Shown in pieces: positions 36,314 to 45,172 of a DNA stretch of 64,000 nt. This DNA is from Robiginitomaculum sp. (GTDB lineage Bacteria > Pseudomonadota > Alphaproteobacteria > Caulobacterales > Maricaulaceae): NCBI GenBank assembly GCA_021776515.1, contig JAJFFS010000008.1, positions 62,001 through 126,000 of the forward strand, read 5' to 3'. Positions within the stretch are counted from its first letter, which is position 1. Each line of letters starts with the position of its first letter. Position numbers and translations under genes: made by a program. The notes beneath the pieces are model-generated. The model was not told the DNA's origin and did not search any database. It saw only the letters and a list, made by a program, of their open reading frames with translations.

Positions 36314-37306
36314 ATGTCTGAACACGATCCCGCATTTCCCCTATGGACACCGGATACAAAAGTTTCCGTCGCCGCAACCTTTGGCTTTGATAGTCAGGAA
36401 CAGGTTCCTGCTTTTTCTGCGCCCAATGAATTTGTACCTGATCTGGACCCGGCCTATAAATTCGACCCCCTGACCACCCGCGCCATTTTGGCGGGCTTTG
36501 CCCATAATCGCCGGGTGATGGTGCAAGGTTATCATGGCACGGGTAAATCCACGCACATTGAACAGGTGGCTGCGCGGCTGAATTGGCCCATGGTGCGGGT
36601 TAATCTGGATAGCCATGTCAGCCGTATTGATCTCATCGGCAAGGACGCCATTGTCCTTAAAGACGGCCAGCAAGTGACCGAGTTCCGCGAAGGTCTGCTA
36701 CCCTGGGCCTTGCAGCGCCCGGTGGCTTTGGTGTTTGATGAATATGATGCAGGTCGTCCTGATGTGATGTTTGTCATTCAGCGTATCTTGGAAGCTTCCG
36801 GCAAATTGACCTTGCTGGACCAGAACAAGGTTATTCGGGCAAATCCGCACTTTCGGCTTTTTGCCACCACCAATACTGTAGGGCTGGGTGATGCCACCGG
36901 GCTTTATCATGGCACCCAACAGCTTAATCAGGGGCAGATGGACCGCTGGTCCATCGTTGCCACGCTGAATTATCTTGAGCACGATGTTGAGGAAGGAATT
37001 ATCCTGGCCAAAATGCCTGTCATGCAAACGCCTGAGGGTCGTGAAACCATAAAGGCCATGGTGCGGGTTGCTGATATGAGCCGGAACGCCTTTATGAACG
37101 GTGATATTTCCACCGTGATGAGCCCGCGTACGGTACTGACATGGGCAGAAAACACCGAGATTTTTGGTGGCGATACCGCCGAGGCCTTTCGCCTGACATT
37201 CCTCAACAAGTGCGACGAGATGGAACGCCCGGTCATATCCGAGTTTTATCAGCGTGCGTTTGCGCAAGATCTGCCCGAAAGCGCGACGCGGGTACAAGTC
37301 GCATAA
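36314..37306 (+). CDS. cobS: Cobaltochelatase CobS-type AAA+ ATPase
   Basis: AAA+ protein of 330 residues. It has Walker [11 protein letters not shown], Walker [11 protein letters not shown] and the sensor block [14 protein letters not shown], with the family N-terminus ([20 protein letters not shown]). CobS and CobT form the chaperone-like motor that, with CobN, inserts cobalt into hydrogenobyrinate diamide in aerobic B12 synthesis. CobN and other cob genes are not in the window, nor is a cobalamin riboswitch. ATG 36314 fits the family start; an upstream in-frame extension overlaps the J-domain gene. Confidence 0.93.
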   Translation: MSEHDPAFPLWTPDTKVSVAATFGFDSQEQVPAFSAPNEFVPDLDPAYKFDPLTTRAILAGFAHNRRVMVQGYHGTGKSTHIEQVAARLNWPMVRVNLDSHVSRIDLIGKDAIVLKDGQQVTEFREGLLPWALQRPVALVFDEYDAGRPDVMFVIQRILEASGKLTLLDQNKVIRANPHFRLFATTNTVGLGDATGLYHGTQQLNQGQMDRWSIVATLNYLEHDVEEGIILAKMPVMQTPEGRETIKAMVRVADMSRNAFMNGDISTVMSPRTVLTWAENTEIFGGDTAEAFRLTFLNKCDEMERPVISEFYQRAFAQDLPESATRVQVA

Positions 37307-37315
37307 GGCAGACGC

Positions 37316-39175
37316 ATGAGTGAGCGCGAATCCCGTATTGATGCTTTCAAGCGCGCCCTGAGCGCCACTACCCGGGCGCTATCGGGCAAGCGTGCGCTTG
37401 ATGTGCGTTTTGGCGGTGATCAGGCCGTGTTGATTGATGATGGGGTTAACCTGCCGGTGCCATCTGCCAAACCAGGTGCCCGGGCAATTGCCGTAGCGCG
37501 CGGGCGTGCTGATGCGCTGGCCTTGCGTCTTGCCCACCATAACCCTCGCGCCCATGCACGGCTCAGCCCCGCCAACCCGCAAGGCAAAGCCGTATTTGAA
37601 GCACTGGAGCAGGTGCGCTGTGAAACCCTGGGTGCGGCGGCCTTAAAAGGGGCTGGCGAAAATATGCACACGGCCCTCTCGGAACGCTGCGTCAAGCAAG
37701 GCTTTGCCAGTTTGACAGACCGCGAAGCGGCACCTTTGGCAGACGCCGTGGCGCTGCTCGCCCGCGAACGCATTACCGGCGTACCGGCACCAAAAGAAGC
37801 ACAGGGCTTGCTGTCTTTATGGCGCGGTGAGGTCGAGAAAAAAGGCGGTGCAGCCTTAAATGAATTGCGCAGCGGGCTTGATGACCAGCGCGCTTTCGCT
37901 GAACTGGCCAAAGTGCTGCTGGACGATCTGGATATTGGCGATATGCAGGCCTTGCCAGAACAAAAAGAAGAAGAGGAACGCGCGGAAGAGGGTGAAGGTA
38001 ATCCCAGTGCGCAGGACGGCGACGATAATGAAGGCGATAGTGAAGATGCACCGCCCGATGGCTCAACAGATCAGGGCGAGGGAGACGAAAGCGAACAACA
38101 GGCTGCTTTGCTGGATGATGAAAGCGATGTTGGCGATGCGCAGGATGGTGCCGGTGAAGATTTACCTGTACGCCCGAATTACCAGCCCGGCGGCGGCGAG
38201 GGTGCGCGCTATCAGACCTTCACCACCAAGCATGACGAAGTCACCCGCGCCGAAGACTTATGCGAACCGCCAGAGCTGGAGCGCTTACGCGGTTATCTGG
38301 ATCGCCAGCTTGATAAATTGCGCGGCGCTGTGGCACGGCTGGCCAACAAGCTGCAACGACGCTTGATGGCGCAGCAACAACGTTCGTGGGTTTTTGACCT
38401 CGAAGAAGGCGTGCTGGACCCGGCGCGGCTAACACGGGTTATCACTGATCCCTTGTCGCCACTTTCTTTCAAGGAAGAAAGCGAGACGGATTTTCGTGAT
38501 ACTGTGGTGACGCTGCTGCTGGATAATTCTGGCTCCATGCGCGGGCGGCCGATCATGATTGCGGCGCTTACCGCCGATATTCTGGCGCGCACGCTGGAGC
38601 GATGCGGCGTCAAGGTCGAGATACTGGGCTTTACCACGCGGGCATGGAAAGGCGGACAATCCAAGGAAGACTGGCTGGCTGCTGGCAAACCCTTAAACCC
38701 TGGCCGTCTTAATGACCTGCGCCATATTATCTATAAGGCTGCTGATGTGCCCATGCGCCGGGCCAAAAATAATCTCGGCCTGATGATGCGCGAAGGTCTT
38801 TTGAAAGAAAATATCGATGGCGAGGCGCTTTTATGGGCGCATACGCGCCTGCAATCGCGCCCGGAAGCGCGGCGTATCCTGATGGTTATCTCGGATGGAG
38901 CGCCGGTGGATGATACCACCCAGTCACATAATCCCGGCGGCTATCTTGAGGCGCATTTACGAACGGTGATTGCCGAGATTGAGAACTATTCAGATGTGCA
39001 ACTCATCGCCATTGGCATCGGTCATGATGTCACCCGCTGGTACAGCCGGGCCGTCACGCTGACCGATGCGGAACAGTTGGGCGGTGCAATAACCGAACAA
39101 CTGGCGGATCTGTTCGATGAAAATGAAGTGCGCAGCAAGGCACCTCGCCGCTCTGGCTTCAAAGCGGCTTCCTAG
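37316..39175 (+). CDS. cobT: Cobaltochelatase CobT-type protein with VWA domain
   Basis: Partner of CobS, 619 residues. An N-terminal helical region (about 1-205) leads to a very acidic linker (about 210-285, Glu/Asp/Gly-rich) and a C-terminal von Willebrand A domain with the metal-binding MIDAS motif [13 protein letters not shown] (about residue 400) and [12 protein letters not shown]. It is preceded by cobS after nine bases. It ends against convergent thrC, the two stops sharing CTAG (39172-39175). Length and order match CobT of aerobic B12 producers, but the chelatase subunit CobN is absent here. Confidence 0.94.
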   Translation: MSERESRIDAFKRALSATTRALSGKRALDVRFGGDQAVLIDDGVNLPVPSAKPGARAIAVARGRADALALRLAHHNPRAHARLSPANPQGKAVFEALEQVRCETLGAAALKGAGENMHTALSERCVKQGFASLTDREAAPLADAVALLARERITGVPAPKEAQGLLSLWRGEVEKKGGAALNELRSGLDDQRAFAELAKVLLDDLDIGDMQALPEQKEEEERAEEGEGNPSAQDGDDNEGDSEDAPPDGSTDQGEGDESEQQAALLDDESDVGDAQDGAGEDLPVRPNYQPGGGEGARYQTFTTKHDEVTRAEDLCEPPELERLRGYLDRQLDKLRGAVARLANKLQRRLMAQQQRSWVFDLEEGVLDPARLTRVITDPLSPLSFKEESETDFRDTVVTLLLDNSGSMRGRPIMIAALTADILARTLERCGVKVEILGFTTRAWKGGQSKEDWLAAGKPLNPGRLNDLRHIIYKAADVPMRRAKNNLGLMMREGLLKENIDGEALLWAHTRLQSRPEARRILMVISDGAPVDDTTQSHNPGGYLEAHLRTVIAEIENYSDVQLIAIGIGHDVTRWYSRAVTLTDAEQLGGAITEQLADLFDENEVRSKAPRRSGFKAAS

Positions 39176-40449
39176 CCCGCTAAAACCTCCGCCAGTGCCG
39201 CAAGCTCAGCCGGAATATCGATCACCTGCATAGACAGGTTTTCAATGGCGGCTAATGCCGGGCTGGGCTCTACTTCACCGGGGATGAGCGGCTCGACGAT
39301 TTCCTTGAACTTGAACGGATGTGCGGTGGCCACCAAAATCCAGGGTTTATTTTTTTCGACAAGACCTAGCTGGTCATAGGCATAGGCGGCAATGGCGCTA
39401 TGGGGGCACCAGATGTGATCGGCTTTGCGGGCATCATGGCTGATTTGCGCGGCGATGGTTTCATCATCCACACTGATGGCATGCAGATCATGATTAAGGG
39501 CATCGAGGCTGGTTTTGAAGCGTTCAAAGTTTGATGGATTACCCACGTCCATGGCATTGGCAATGGTGGGAATTGATGCAGCAGGGGCAAAGGCCTTGCC
39601 GCCAAAATAATCGGTTAAGGCGCGGTTGGCATTTTGCGCCAGCACCACATTGCCAATGGGCAAACCGCACGCACGCGCCCACAGGCAGGCCATACCATTG
39701 CCCAGATTGCCGGTGGGAATGACATAGTTTGCGGGTGCGCCTGTATCACGAAATATTTGCACCGCACTGGCCGCATAATAAACCATTTGCGGCAACAGGC
39801 GGCCAATATTGATGGAATTTGCCGAGCTAAGCCCGTGGCGGGTTTTCAGGGTTTTATCGGCAAAAGCGGCTTTGACCAAAGCCTGACAGTCATCAAAGTC
39901 ACCATCCACGCGCAAGCTGGTGACGCTATCGGGCCAACAGGTGAGCTGACGTTCCTGAAACGGGGATACCCGTCCCTTGGGGTAGAGGATCACCACTTTG
40001 GCAGCGCGGGCGTTGGCGAAGGCACAACCCACCGCCCCACCGGTATCGCCAGAGGTGGCCACCAGCACAGTTAGCGGCGTGTCTGTACTGGCCATGCGAT
40101 CCATGGCGGCGGCCAGAAACCGGGCACCAAAATCCTTGAACGCTGCCGTAGGGCCGTGAAACAGCTCCAGTGCATAGTGCTTGTCATCAAGGGCGATAAG
40201 CGGCGCGGGAAAATTAAAAACCTGCTCGCAAATGTCCGCCAGTTCCGGGGCCAGCGTATCGTCTTCAAAAAACGGCGCTAGCAGGGTTTTGGCTATGCCC
40301 GTCAGATCACCCGGATCAGTAAAGTCACTGGCGGTAAATTGGGGAAATGATTGCGGAATATAAAGTCCGCCATCAGGGGCTGCACCCATTAACATGGCTT
40401 CGGATACGGACAAGTCCGGGCTTTGTTCTTTGGTGCTGACAAAGCGCAT
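39172..40449 (-). CDS. thrC: Threonine synthase
   Basis: PLP enzyme converting O-phosphohomoserine to threonine (425 residues). It begins [11 protein letters not shown] and has [11 protein letters not shown], the PLP Lys in [14 protein letters not shown], the phosphate-binding [12 protein letters not shown] and the [14 protein letters not shown] block. It is the long, proteobacterial/fungal type. ATG 40449 overlaps the thrB stop (TGATG), so it is the coupled last gene of thrA-thrB-thrC. A longer frame upstream is thrB sequence. Confidence 0.98.
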   Translation of the reverse strand: MRFVSTKEQSPDLSVSEAMLMGAAPDGGLYIPQSFPQFTASDFTDPGDLTGIAKTLLAPFFEDDTLAPELADICEQVFNFPAPLIALDDKHYALELFHGPTAAFKDFGARFLAAAMDRMASTDTPLTVLVATSGDTGGAVGCAFANARAAKVVILYPKGRVSPFQERQLTCWPDSVTSLRVDGDFDDCQALVKAAFADKTLKTRHGLSSANSINIGRLLPQMVYYAASAVQIFRDTGAPANYVIPTGNLGNGMACLWARACGLPIGNVVLAQNANRALTDYFGGKAFAPAASIPTIANAMDVGNPSNFERFKTSLDALNHDLHAISVDDETIAAQISHDARKADHIWCPHSAIAAYAYDQLGLVEKNKPWILVATAHPFKFKEIVEPLIPGEVEPSPALAAIENLSMQVIDIPAELAALAEVLAG

Positions 40450-41396
40450 CAGGATATAACCTCTGCGCAGCACGGTACCAAAGGTGTTTCATAGAGGGTT
40501 GTGTCGCAATTAGCCGCCTCAAAGGCAGCCCTCATGGCAGTACGAACCGCAGGTGCTTTGGCATTTTGTACCCAGACAAAAACCGAAGGTCCGGAACCGG
40601 AAAGCGAACAGCCCAGTGCGCCTGCCTCAAGGGCCGCGGCTTTAACAGCCGCCAAAGGTGGGACCAAAGCAGCCCGTTGTGGCTCTATCAAACAATCGCG
40701 CAGGTTTTGCGCAATCAGTGTGGTGTCATTCAAAAAACATCCGGCGACAAGGCCGCCCACATGGCGCATTTGGGTGATGGCTGTGGGCAATGGTACAGCG
40801 GGGGAGAGAATATCCCGCCCATCCGCCGTGTTGACGGTAAAATCCGGGTGAAACAACAGGCACGTTAGTCCCTCCGGCAGAGGTATGGGCGTTATTGTTG
40901 GTGCGATGCCCTCGCCGATAAACACCAAATCACCATAAAGCGCGGCGGCAACATTATCCGGCGGCGGCGGGTCAGAAGAGGCCGTTTCACCCTCCATGGC
41001 GCAGGCAAAAAGCTCGTCTTGTGACAGTGATGTGGGCAAAAGCGCATTGACCGCCAATGCTGCGGCAACCGCCGAAGCCGCCGAGCCGCCCATGCCAGCG
41101 CTTATGGGTATGCCTTTGGTAATATCCAGGTGCACAGAAAATGAGGCATTGGCTTTATCCAGAACGGCCTTGCCCGCCCGAAGCGCCGTATTGCGCGCAA
41201 CATCCTTAGGGAGGGTTTTCACCAGACCGCTAATGCGGTCCAGCCTGATAATCGGAACGTCGTCGCCATCATCCTCGCCTTTATGGGCGGTGACACTATC
41301 CCAGGCCGCACCAAAGGCTTGACCCAAACAGTCAAAACCGGCGCCAACATTACCTATACTGGCCGGTGCGCGGGCCGTTTTCATTCGGGTGTTCAC
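40449..41396 (-). CDS. thrB: Homoserine kinase (GHMP type)
   Basis: ATP-dependent kinase making O-phosphohomoserine, 315 residues. The GHMP signature is PISAGMGGSAASAVAAALA, preceded by ARAPASIGNVGAGFDCLG, and the C-terminal GCSLSGSGPSVFV motif is present. This is the ThrB of the E. coli type rather than the choline-kinase-like ThrB found in many alphaproteobacteria. Start GTG 41396 is listed; ATG 41384 at MKTARAPAS is the alternative. It lies 30 bases after thrA and overlaps thrC. Confidence 0.95.
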   Translation of the reverse strand: MNTRMKTARAPASIGNVGAGFDCLGQAFGAAWDSVTAHKGEDDGDDVPIIRLDRISGLVKTLPKDVARNTALRAGKAVLDKANASFSVHLDITKGIPISAGMGGSAASAVAAALAVNALLPTSLSQDELFACAMEGETASSDPPPPDNVAAALYGDLVFIGEGIAPTITPIPLPEGLTCLLFHPDFTVNTADGRDILSPAVPLPTAITQMRHVGGLVAGCFLNDTTLIAQNLRDCLIEPQRAALVPPLAAVKAAALEAGALGCSLSGSGPSVFVWVQNAKAPAVRTAMRAAFEAANCDTTLYETPLVPCCAEVIS

Positions 41397-41426
41397 AATT
41401 TTTATCCGCTCGGGTCGTATTGATAA

Positions 41427-43199
41427 TCAGGCGCAGGCAGGCTCTGCCGCACAGACGGTTATCGTCTCCTCATCCTGTCCGCGCAAGCGATGAATATCTA
41501 AAAGATCAGCCATCACCGCTTCGGCCGTGGGCCAGCGTCCGGCACCCTTGCCGCGCAACTGCACATCGTCACCACCGTCCATATCAATAACCAGACGGTT
41601 GCGCTCACCTTTGGCACCAGCAAGATAATGATCTTTTGGAAGGGTTTTTAGCTCAACGCTGGCCTGCAAGGCACCTTTGCTATTCCGTTTAATCTGGCTG
41701 ACTTGACGAATAACCTTGCCGTCATTGCGGGCTGCTTCGACCCGTTTGGGATCAAGATCGCTTAGGCTTTCCATACTAATCTGCGAGGGGCGCAAGGGCG
41801 TGTTAAAGCCATGGCGCGCCATCAGGCACAATTTGGCCGCAGCATCATCACCATCCAGATCCGCAGACGGATCAGCTTCGGCAAACCCGGCTTCCTGTGC
41901 CTCGCGTACAGCCACGTCAAACGCGCAGCCATCCGCCAGACGATCCAGAATGAAATTGGCCGTGCCATTAATCACACCGTTTACATTCTTGACACTGCCC
42001 GCTTCACGGGCCTGATCCAGTGCCTCAAGCATGGGCACACCACCGCCGACAGCAGCGCTATAGCGCAATGCCCGCCCGGCACCTGCCGCCGCTTTGTGCA
42101 AGCTGTCATAATTGGCAGCCATTACTGCCTTGTTGGCAGAAACCACATCGGCACCGCCAAAGAATGCGTTCAGGATAAAGGCATCCGCTGCTTCAACGCC
42201 GCCAATCATCTCGACCACAATATCCGGGCGGGTGGCAAAGACGACACTGGCATCATCGCTAATGAGGTGTTCGGGCGCTCCTTCTGCGCGTTCCTTGGTG
42301 GCATTACGCACCAGAATGCCGCTCACTTCAAACAAATCCTGATGGCGCTGCAAATGCGCATAAACACCCTCGCCAACCGTCCCAAATCCTAAAAGCACAA
42401 CTTTCAAACGCTTGACCCGTGCGCTGGCATGCGAGGACAATCCATTAGGCGAGATACACGTATCAAAGCCGCGCGCCGGGGCGGCAATTTCAAGGCGCAG
42501 GTCATGCTGCCGGGCATATTCAAGGGCGCGGGGTTGAATGGATTTTCCGCAATATTTGTAGGCATCCTCCCAGTTAATCTGACCAAAGCGGCGGGATACC
42601 GGGTCAGCCTTAGGGTCGCTTACATAAAGCCCATCAACATCCTTGATGAGACGAACCCGTTTTGCATTCAGGGCTGCGCCCAGATATATAGCACTTAGGT
42701 CTGTACCGCCTCGCCCTAAAAGGGCTGGCTGGCCATCTTCCAATATACCGCTGAAGCCTGGCACCACCAATACTTCGTGTCGGGCAAGCAGGGTGGTTAG
42801 ATGGGCATGATCAAGGCCGCAAAGTCGTGCATCATCAGGCTTGCCGGCAGCGCGCAGATTTATCTGTGCCGGGTCAACCGCGCGTGCATCAACGCCGATA
42901 CGTTCCAGCGCTAATCCCAAAAGGGCCGCCGCACGTATTTCGCCCAGTCTTAACAGGGCCGAAGCGCCTGGCGCATTTTCGCAACCACCAATATCCGCGC
43001 CTAATGAAACCAGTTCATCGGTTTCACCGGCAAGGGCGGAAACTACCGCCAACACTTTTTCGCCCGCTCTGAGATAACGGTAAATTTCATGAGCTGCCGC
43101 ATGGACAGCCTGGGCATCCGCCAGAACAGACCCGCCAAACTTCAGTACGGCAAGATTGGACGGGTTTGCTGACTTATCGGTGACGATGATGGGGCGCAT
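41427..43199 (-). CDS. thrA: Bifunctional aspartokinase-homoserine dehydrogenase lacking ACT domains
   Basis: A 590-residue fusion. Residues about 15-252 are the aspartokinase catalytic domain (KFGGSVL at 20-26, LGRGGTDLSA at 161-170, LIKDVDGLYVSDPKA, KSIQPRALEYA). Residues 264-590 are homoserine dehydrogenase (VVLLGFGTVGEGVY, SANKAVMA, YSAAVGGGVPMLEALDQA, EADPSADLDGDDAAAKL). E. coli ThrA (820 residues) has about 220 residues of ACT-containing regulatory sequence between these parts; here the joint is about 12 residues, so threonine allostery is probably lost. ATG 43199 has AGGAA seven bases upstream. It heads thrA-thrB-thrC and is preceded by an attenuator and leader peptide. Confidence 0.95.
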   Translation of the reverse strand: MRPIIVTDKSANPSNLAVLKFGGSVLADAQAVHAAAHEIYRYLRAGEKVLAVVSALAGETDELVSLGADIGGCENAPGASALLRLGEIRAAALLGLALERIGVDARAVDPAQINLRAAGKPDDARLCGLDHAHLTTLLARHEVLVVPGFSGILEDGQPALLGRGGTDLSAIYLGAALNAKRVRLIKDVDGLYVSDPKADPVSRRFGQINWEDAYKYCGKSIQPRALEYARQHDLRLEIAAPARGFDTCISPNGLSSHASARVKRLKVVLLGFGTVGEGVYAHLQRHQDLFEVSGILVRNATKERAEGAPEHLISDDASVVFATRPDIVVEMIGGVEAADAFILNAFFGGADVVSANKAVMAANYDSLHKAAAGAGRALRYSAAVGGGVPMLEALDQAREAGSVKNVNGVINGTANFILDRLADGCAFDVAVREAQEAGFAEADPSADLDGDDAAAKLCLMARHGFNTPLRPSQISMESLSDLDPKRVEAARNDGKVIRQVSQIKRNSKGALQASVELKTLPKDHYLAGAKGERNRLVIDMDGGDDVQLRGKGAGRWPTAEAVMADLLDIHRLRGQDEETITVCAAEPACA

Positions 43200-43228
43200 A
43201 ATAAAATTCCTAGAGATGGTAGCATAAT

Positions 43229-43260
43229 AAAAAAACCCGCTTCGCGGGGCGGAGCGGGTT
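43229..43260 (-). terminator. Intrinsic terminator (attenuator) in the thr leader
   Basis: On the minus strand AACCCGCT (43260-43253) pairs perfectly with AGCGGGTT (43241-43234), 8 bp, and is followed by a run of T (to 43229). It lies between the leader peptide stop (43289) and the thrA ATG (43199). Since it precedes the operon it must be conditional, as in amino-acid attenuators. Confidence 0.9.
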
Positions 43261-43306
43261 AAAACGATCAAATGTTAGAAACTTCAGATCATTCCAGGCC
43301 GCCCCG
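43245..43306 (-). promoter_or_regulatory. Antiterminator pairing of the thr attenuator
   Basis: CGGGGCGG in the last codons of the leader peptide (43306-43299) is the exact complement of CCGCCCCG (43252-43245) inside the terminator hairpin. Forming this 8-bp GC-only helix blocks terminator folding. A ribosome stalled at the Thr block (43107-43136) would leave the first arm free; a ribosome at the stop codon would cover it. This is the classical attenuation logic. Confidence 0.8.
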
Positions 43307-43411
43307 TGTGAGGTATGTTGTCATAATTGTTGTGGTGCCAAGAATAATCGATAGCGAATGCATAGAGCATCCGCCGAAGGTGTTTCCCGAAATAGAGTGC
43401 GCCTGGCGCAT
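43289..43411 (-). CDS. thrL: Threonine operon leader peptide
   Basis: A 40-codon ORF just upstream of the attenuator. Its C-terminal half, IILGTTTIMTTYLT (residues 22-35), has six Thr and three Ile in 14 codons, comparable to ThrL of E. coli, where Thr and Ile codons sense charged tRNA. GAGAG lies about eight bases before ATG 43411; ATG 43363 would give a 24-residue peptide with the same control block. The stop is 29 bases before the terminator stem. No function beyond attenuation is expected. It is short for a confident gene call, but the codon content and the RNA pairing agree. Confidence 0.85.
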   Translation of the reverse strand: MRQAHSISGNTFGGCSMHSLSIILGTTTIMTTYLTRGGLE

Positions 43412-43714
43412 AGTTTTCTCTCTTCTATTTGGTTCTGGCAGCCAGTGTGAGACCGACAGGTTAAGGCTCTCTAAAAGCAAGCCAGGGAAAAAATCAATCC
43501 CTTTTTTATGTCTTTTTGTGTTTTGGCGCATATTTGTGTCATTTAAGGCACTGTTGTTGGCGTAAACTTGCCAGATAGATGGCGGTCATCTAAGGTGTCG
43601 TTCTTGTTTGTCGAAGCGATACCGTGTTTGCTTTTATAAAAGTAGCGCGCAGTAAAAGCCGCAAAGGCCGCCGACAAATGAGAGGAAACGCCCGGAAGAC
43701 CATTGTTCTTCCCA

Positions 43715-43740
43715 GGCCGCCATTTGGCGGTCTTTCTTTT
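43715..43740 (+). terminator. T-rich hairpin (possible attenuator) directly before gltD
   Basis: GGCCGCC (43715-43721) pairs with GGCGGTC (43726-43732), 7 bp with one G-U, loop ATTT, followed by TTTCTTTT. It ends 13 bases before the gltD TTG. A second copy of GGCCGCC at 43666-43672 could pair with the same 3' arm as an alternative. No leader peptide is evident. The remaining gap between thrL and this hairpin (43412-43714) holds the two divergent promoters but no clear gene. Confidence 0.55.
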
Positions 43741-43753
43741 CGTGGAGTTTCCA

Positions 43754-45172
43754 TTGCTTACGTTTGCTCAAACAGGTCGTAGCGCGCCAGCGCGTCGGAA
43801 AAACACCGACAGAGTCACAGATTTTGATGAAATATATAAACCGTTGGAAATGCAAAAACTGCATGAGCAATCCGAACGCTGCGCCCAGTGCGGGGTGCCA
43901 TTTTGCCAATCTGGCTGTCCGCTGGACAATAACATACCCGACTGGATGAACCTTGCGGCGGCCGGGCAGGAACGTGATGCCTGGGACTTAAGTGCGGCCA
44001 CTAATACCCTGCCGGAAATTTGTGGGCGTATCTGCCCGCAGGATAAATTATGTGAAGGGGTTTGCGTACCCGGGCAAGCCGGCTTTGGTGCCGTTACAAT
44101 CGGGGCTATTGAAACGGCGTTGAGCGAGCGCGCGTGGGATGAGGGGTGGATTACCCCCATCAAACCAAAGCAGGAGCTGGAACATTCAGTCGCCATTGTT
44201 GGTTCTGGTCCGGCGGGACTGGCAGCGGCAGCCATGCTGCGTGAAGCCGGGTTTCAGGTTGAAGTTTTTGAACGCGCTGACCGCCCGGGTGGTCTTCTGA
44301 CCTATGGTATTCCCTCGTTCAAGCTGGAAAAAGATATTGTTCTGCGGCGTACGGACTGGCTTGATCAAAGCGGTGTTCACTTTCATCTGAACTGTGAGGT
44401 GGGCGCGGATGTGCAGCTTGCTGATCTGCGCAGCAAGCACGGCGCTGTATTGCTTGCTGGTGGCGTTTACGAGGCCCGGCGGCTGAATACGCCGGGGGCG
44501 GGTGAAGATATGGTCGTGCCCGCGCTTGAATACCTTATTGGCGCGAACCGCCTCGGGTTTGGCGATACGGTTGAGGCCTTTTCGCAAGGCCGGTTAAACG
44601 CACGGGACAAGCAAATTGTGGTCATTGGTGGCGGTGATACAGCTATGGATTGCGTGCGCACCGCTGTGCGTCAGGGTGCTAGTAAAGTCACTTGTCTTTA
44701 TCGCCGTAATGAAACCAATATGCCAGGCTCACGCCAGGAATTGGAAAATGCCCGCGAAGAGGGTGTGGAGTTTTTATGGCTGGCAACACCAAAGGCGATA
44801 CATGGCAAAAACGTTGTGCCAAACAAGATTAAGGCTGTGCGCATGCAACTGGGGGCACCGCAAGCCGATGGTCGGGCGCAGCCAGAGGAGATGCCGGGCA
44901 GTGCCTTTGAGGTGCGGGCAGATATGGTGATCGCTGCCCTTGGGTTTTCCCCCGAAGATTTACCTTCAAAATTCGCCGCCCCCGATCTGGAAACGACAAA
45001 ATGGGGAACCCTGTCGGTGGGGCGCAAGGGTTATGAAACGTCGTTGGCGAGGGTTTATGCCGCTGGTGATTGTGTTCGCGGTGCCTCTTTGGTGGTCTGG
45101 GCCATTCGTGAAGGCCGGGATGCTGCGGCACAAATTATTCACAATACTATCGCAAAGGAACTGGCCGCATGA
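43754..45172 (+). CDS. gltD: Glutamate synthase (NADPH) small subunit
   Basis: Electron-input subunit of glutamate synthase, 472 residues. The N-terminal Fe-S region has CAQCGVPFCQSGCPLDNNIP and CGRICPQDKLCEGVC; then an FAD motif VAIVGSGPAGLAAAAMLREAG and an NADPH motif VVIGGGDTAMDCVRTA. It ends YAAGDCVRGASLVVWAIREG. The start is TTG 43754: GGAG lies six bases upstream (43744-43747) and no ATG is available before the conserved sequence. The frame is also open upstream through the hairpin at 43715. The stop overlaps gltB by four bases (ATGA), in gltD-gltB order, reversed relative to E. coli. Confidence 0.95.
   Translation: MLTFAQTGRSAPARRKNTDRVTDFDEIYKPLEMQKLHEQSERCAQCGVPFCQSGCPLDNNIPDWMNLAAAGQERDAWDLSAATNTLPEICGRICPQDKLCEGVCVPGQAGFGAVTIGAIETALSERAWDEGWITPIKPKQELEHSVAIVGSGPAGLAAAAMLREAGFQVEVFERADRPGGLLTYGIPSFKLEKDIVLRRTDWLDQSGVHFHLNCEVGADVQLADLRSKHGAVLLAGGVYEARRLNTPGAGEDMVVPALEYLIGANRLGFGDTVEAFSQGRLNARDKQIVVIGGGDTAMDCVRTAVRQGASKVTCLYRRNETNMPGSRQELENAREEGVEFLWLATPKAIHGKNVVPNKIKAVRMQLGAPQADGRAQPEEMPGSAFEVRADMVIAALGFSPEDLPSKFAAPDLETTKWGTLSVGRKGYETSLARVYAAGDCVRGASLVVWAIREGRDAAAQIIHNTIAKELAA

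Noticed and set aside
43634-43909. A 91-codon minus-strand frame over the gltD start
   Set aside because: Antisense to the conserved Cys motifs of gltD and runs through the hairpin before it.
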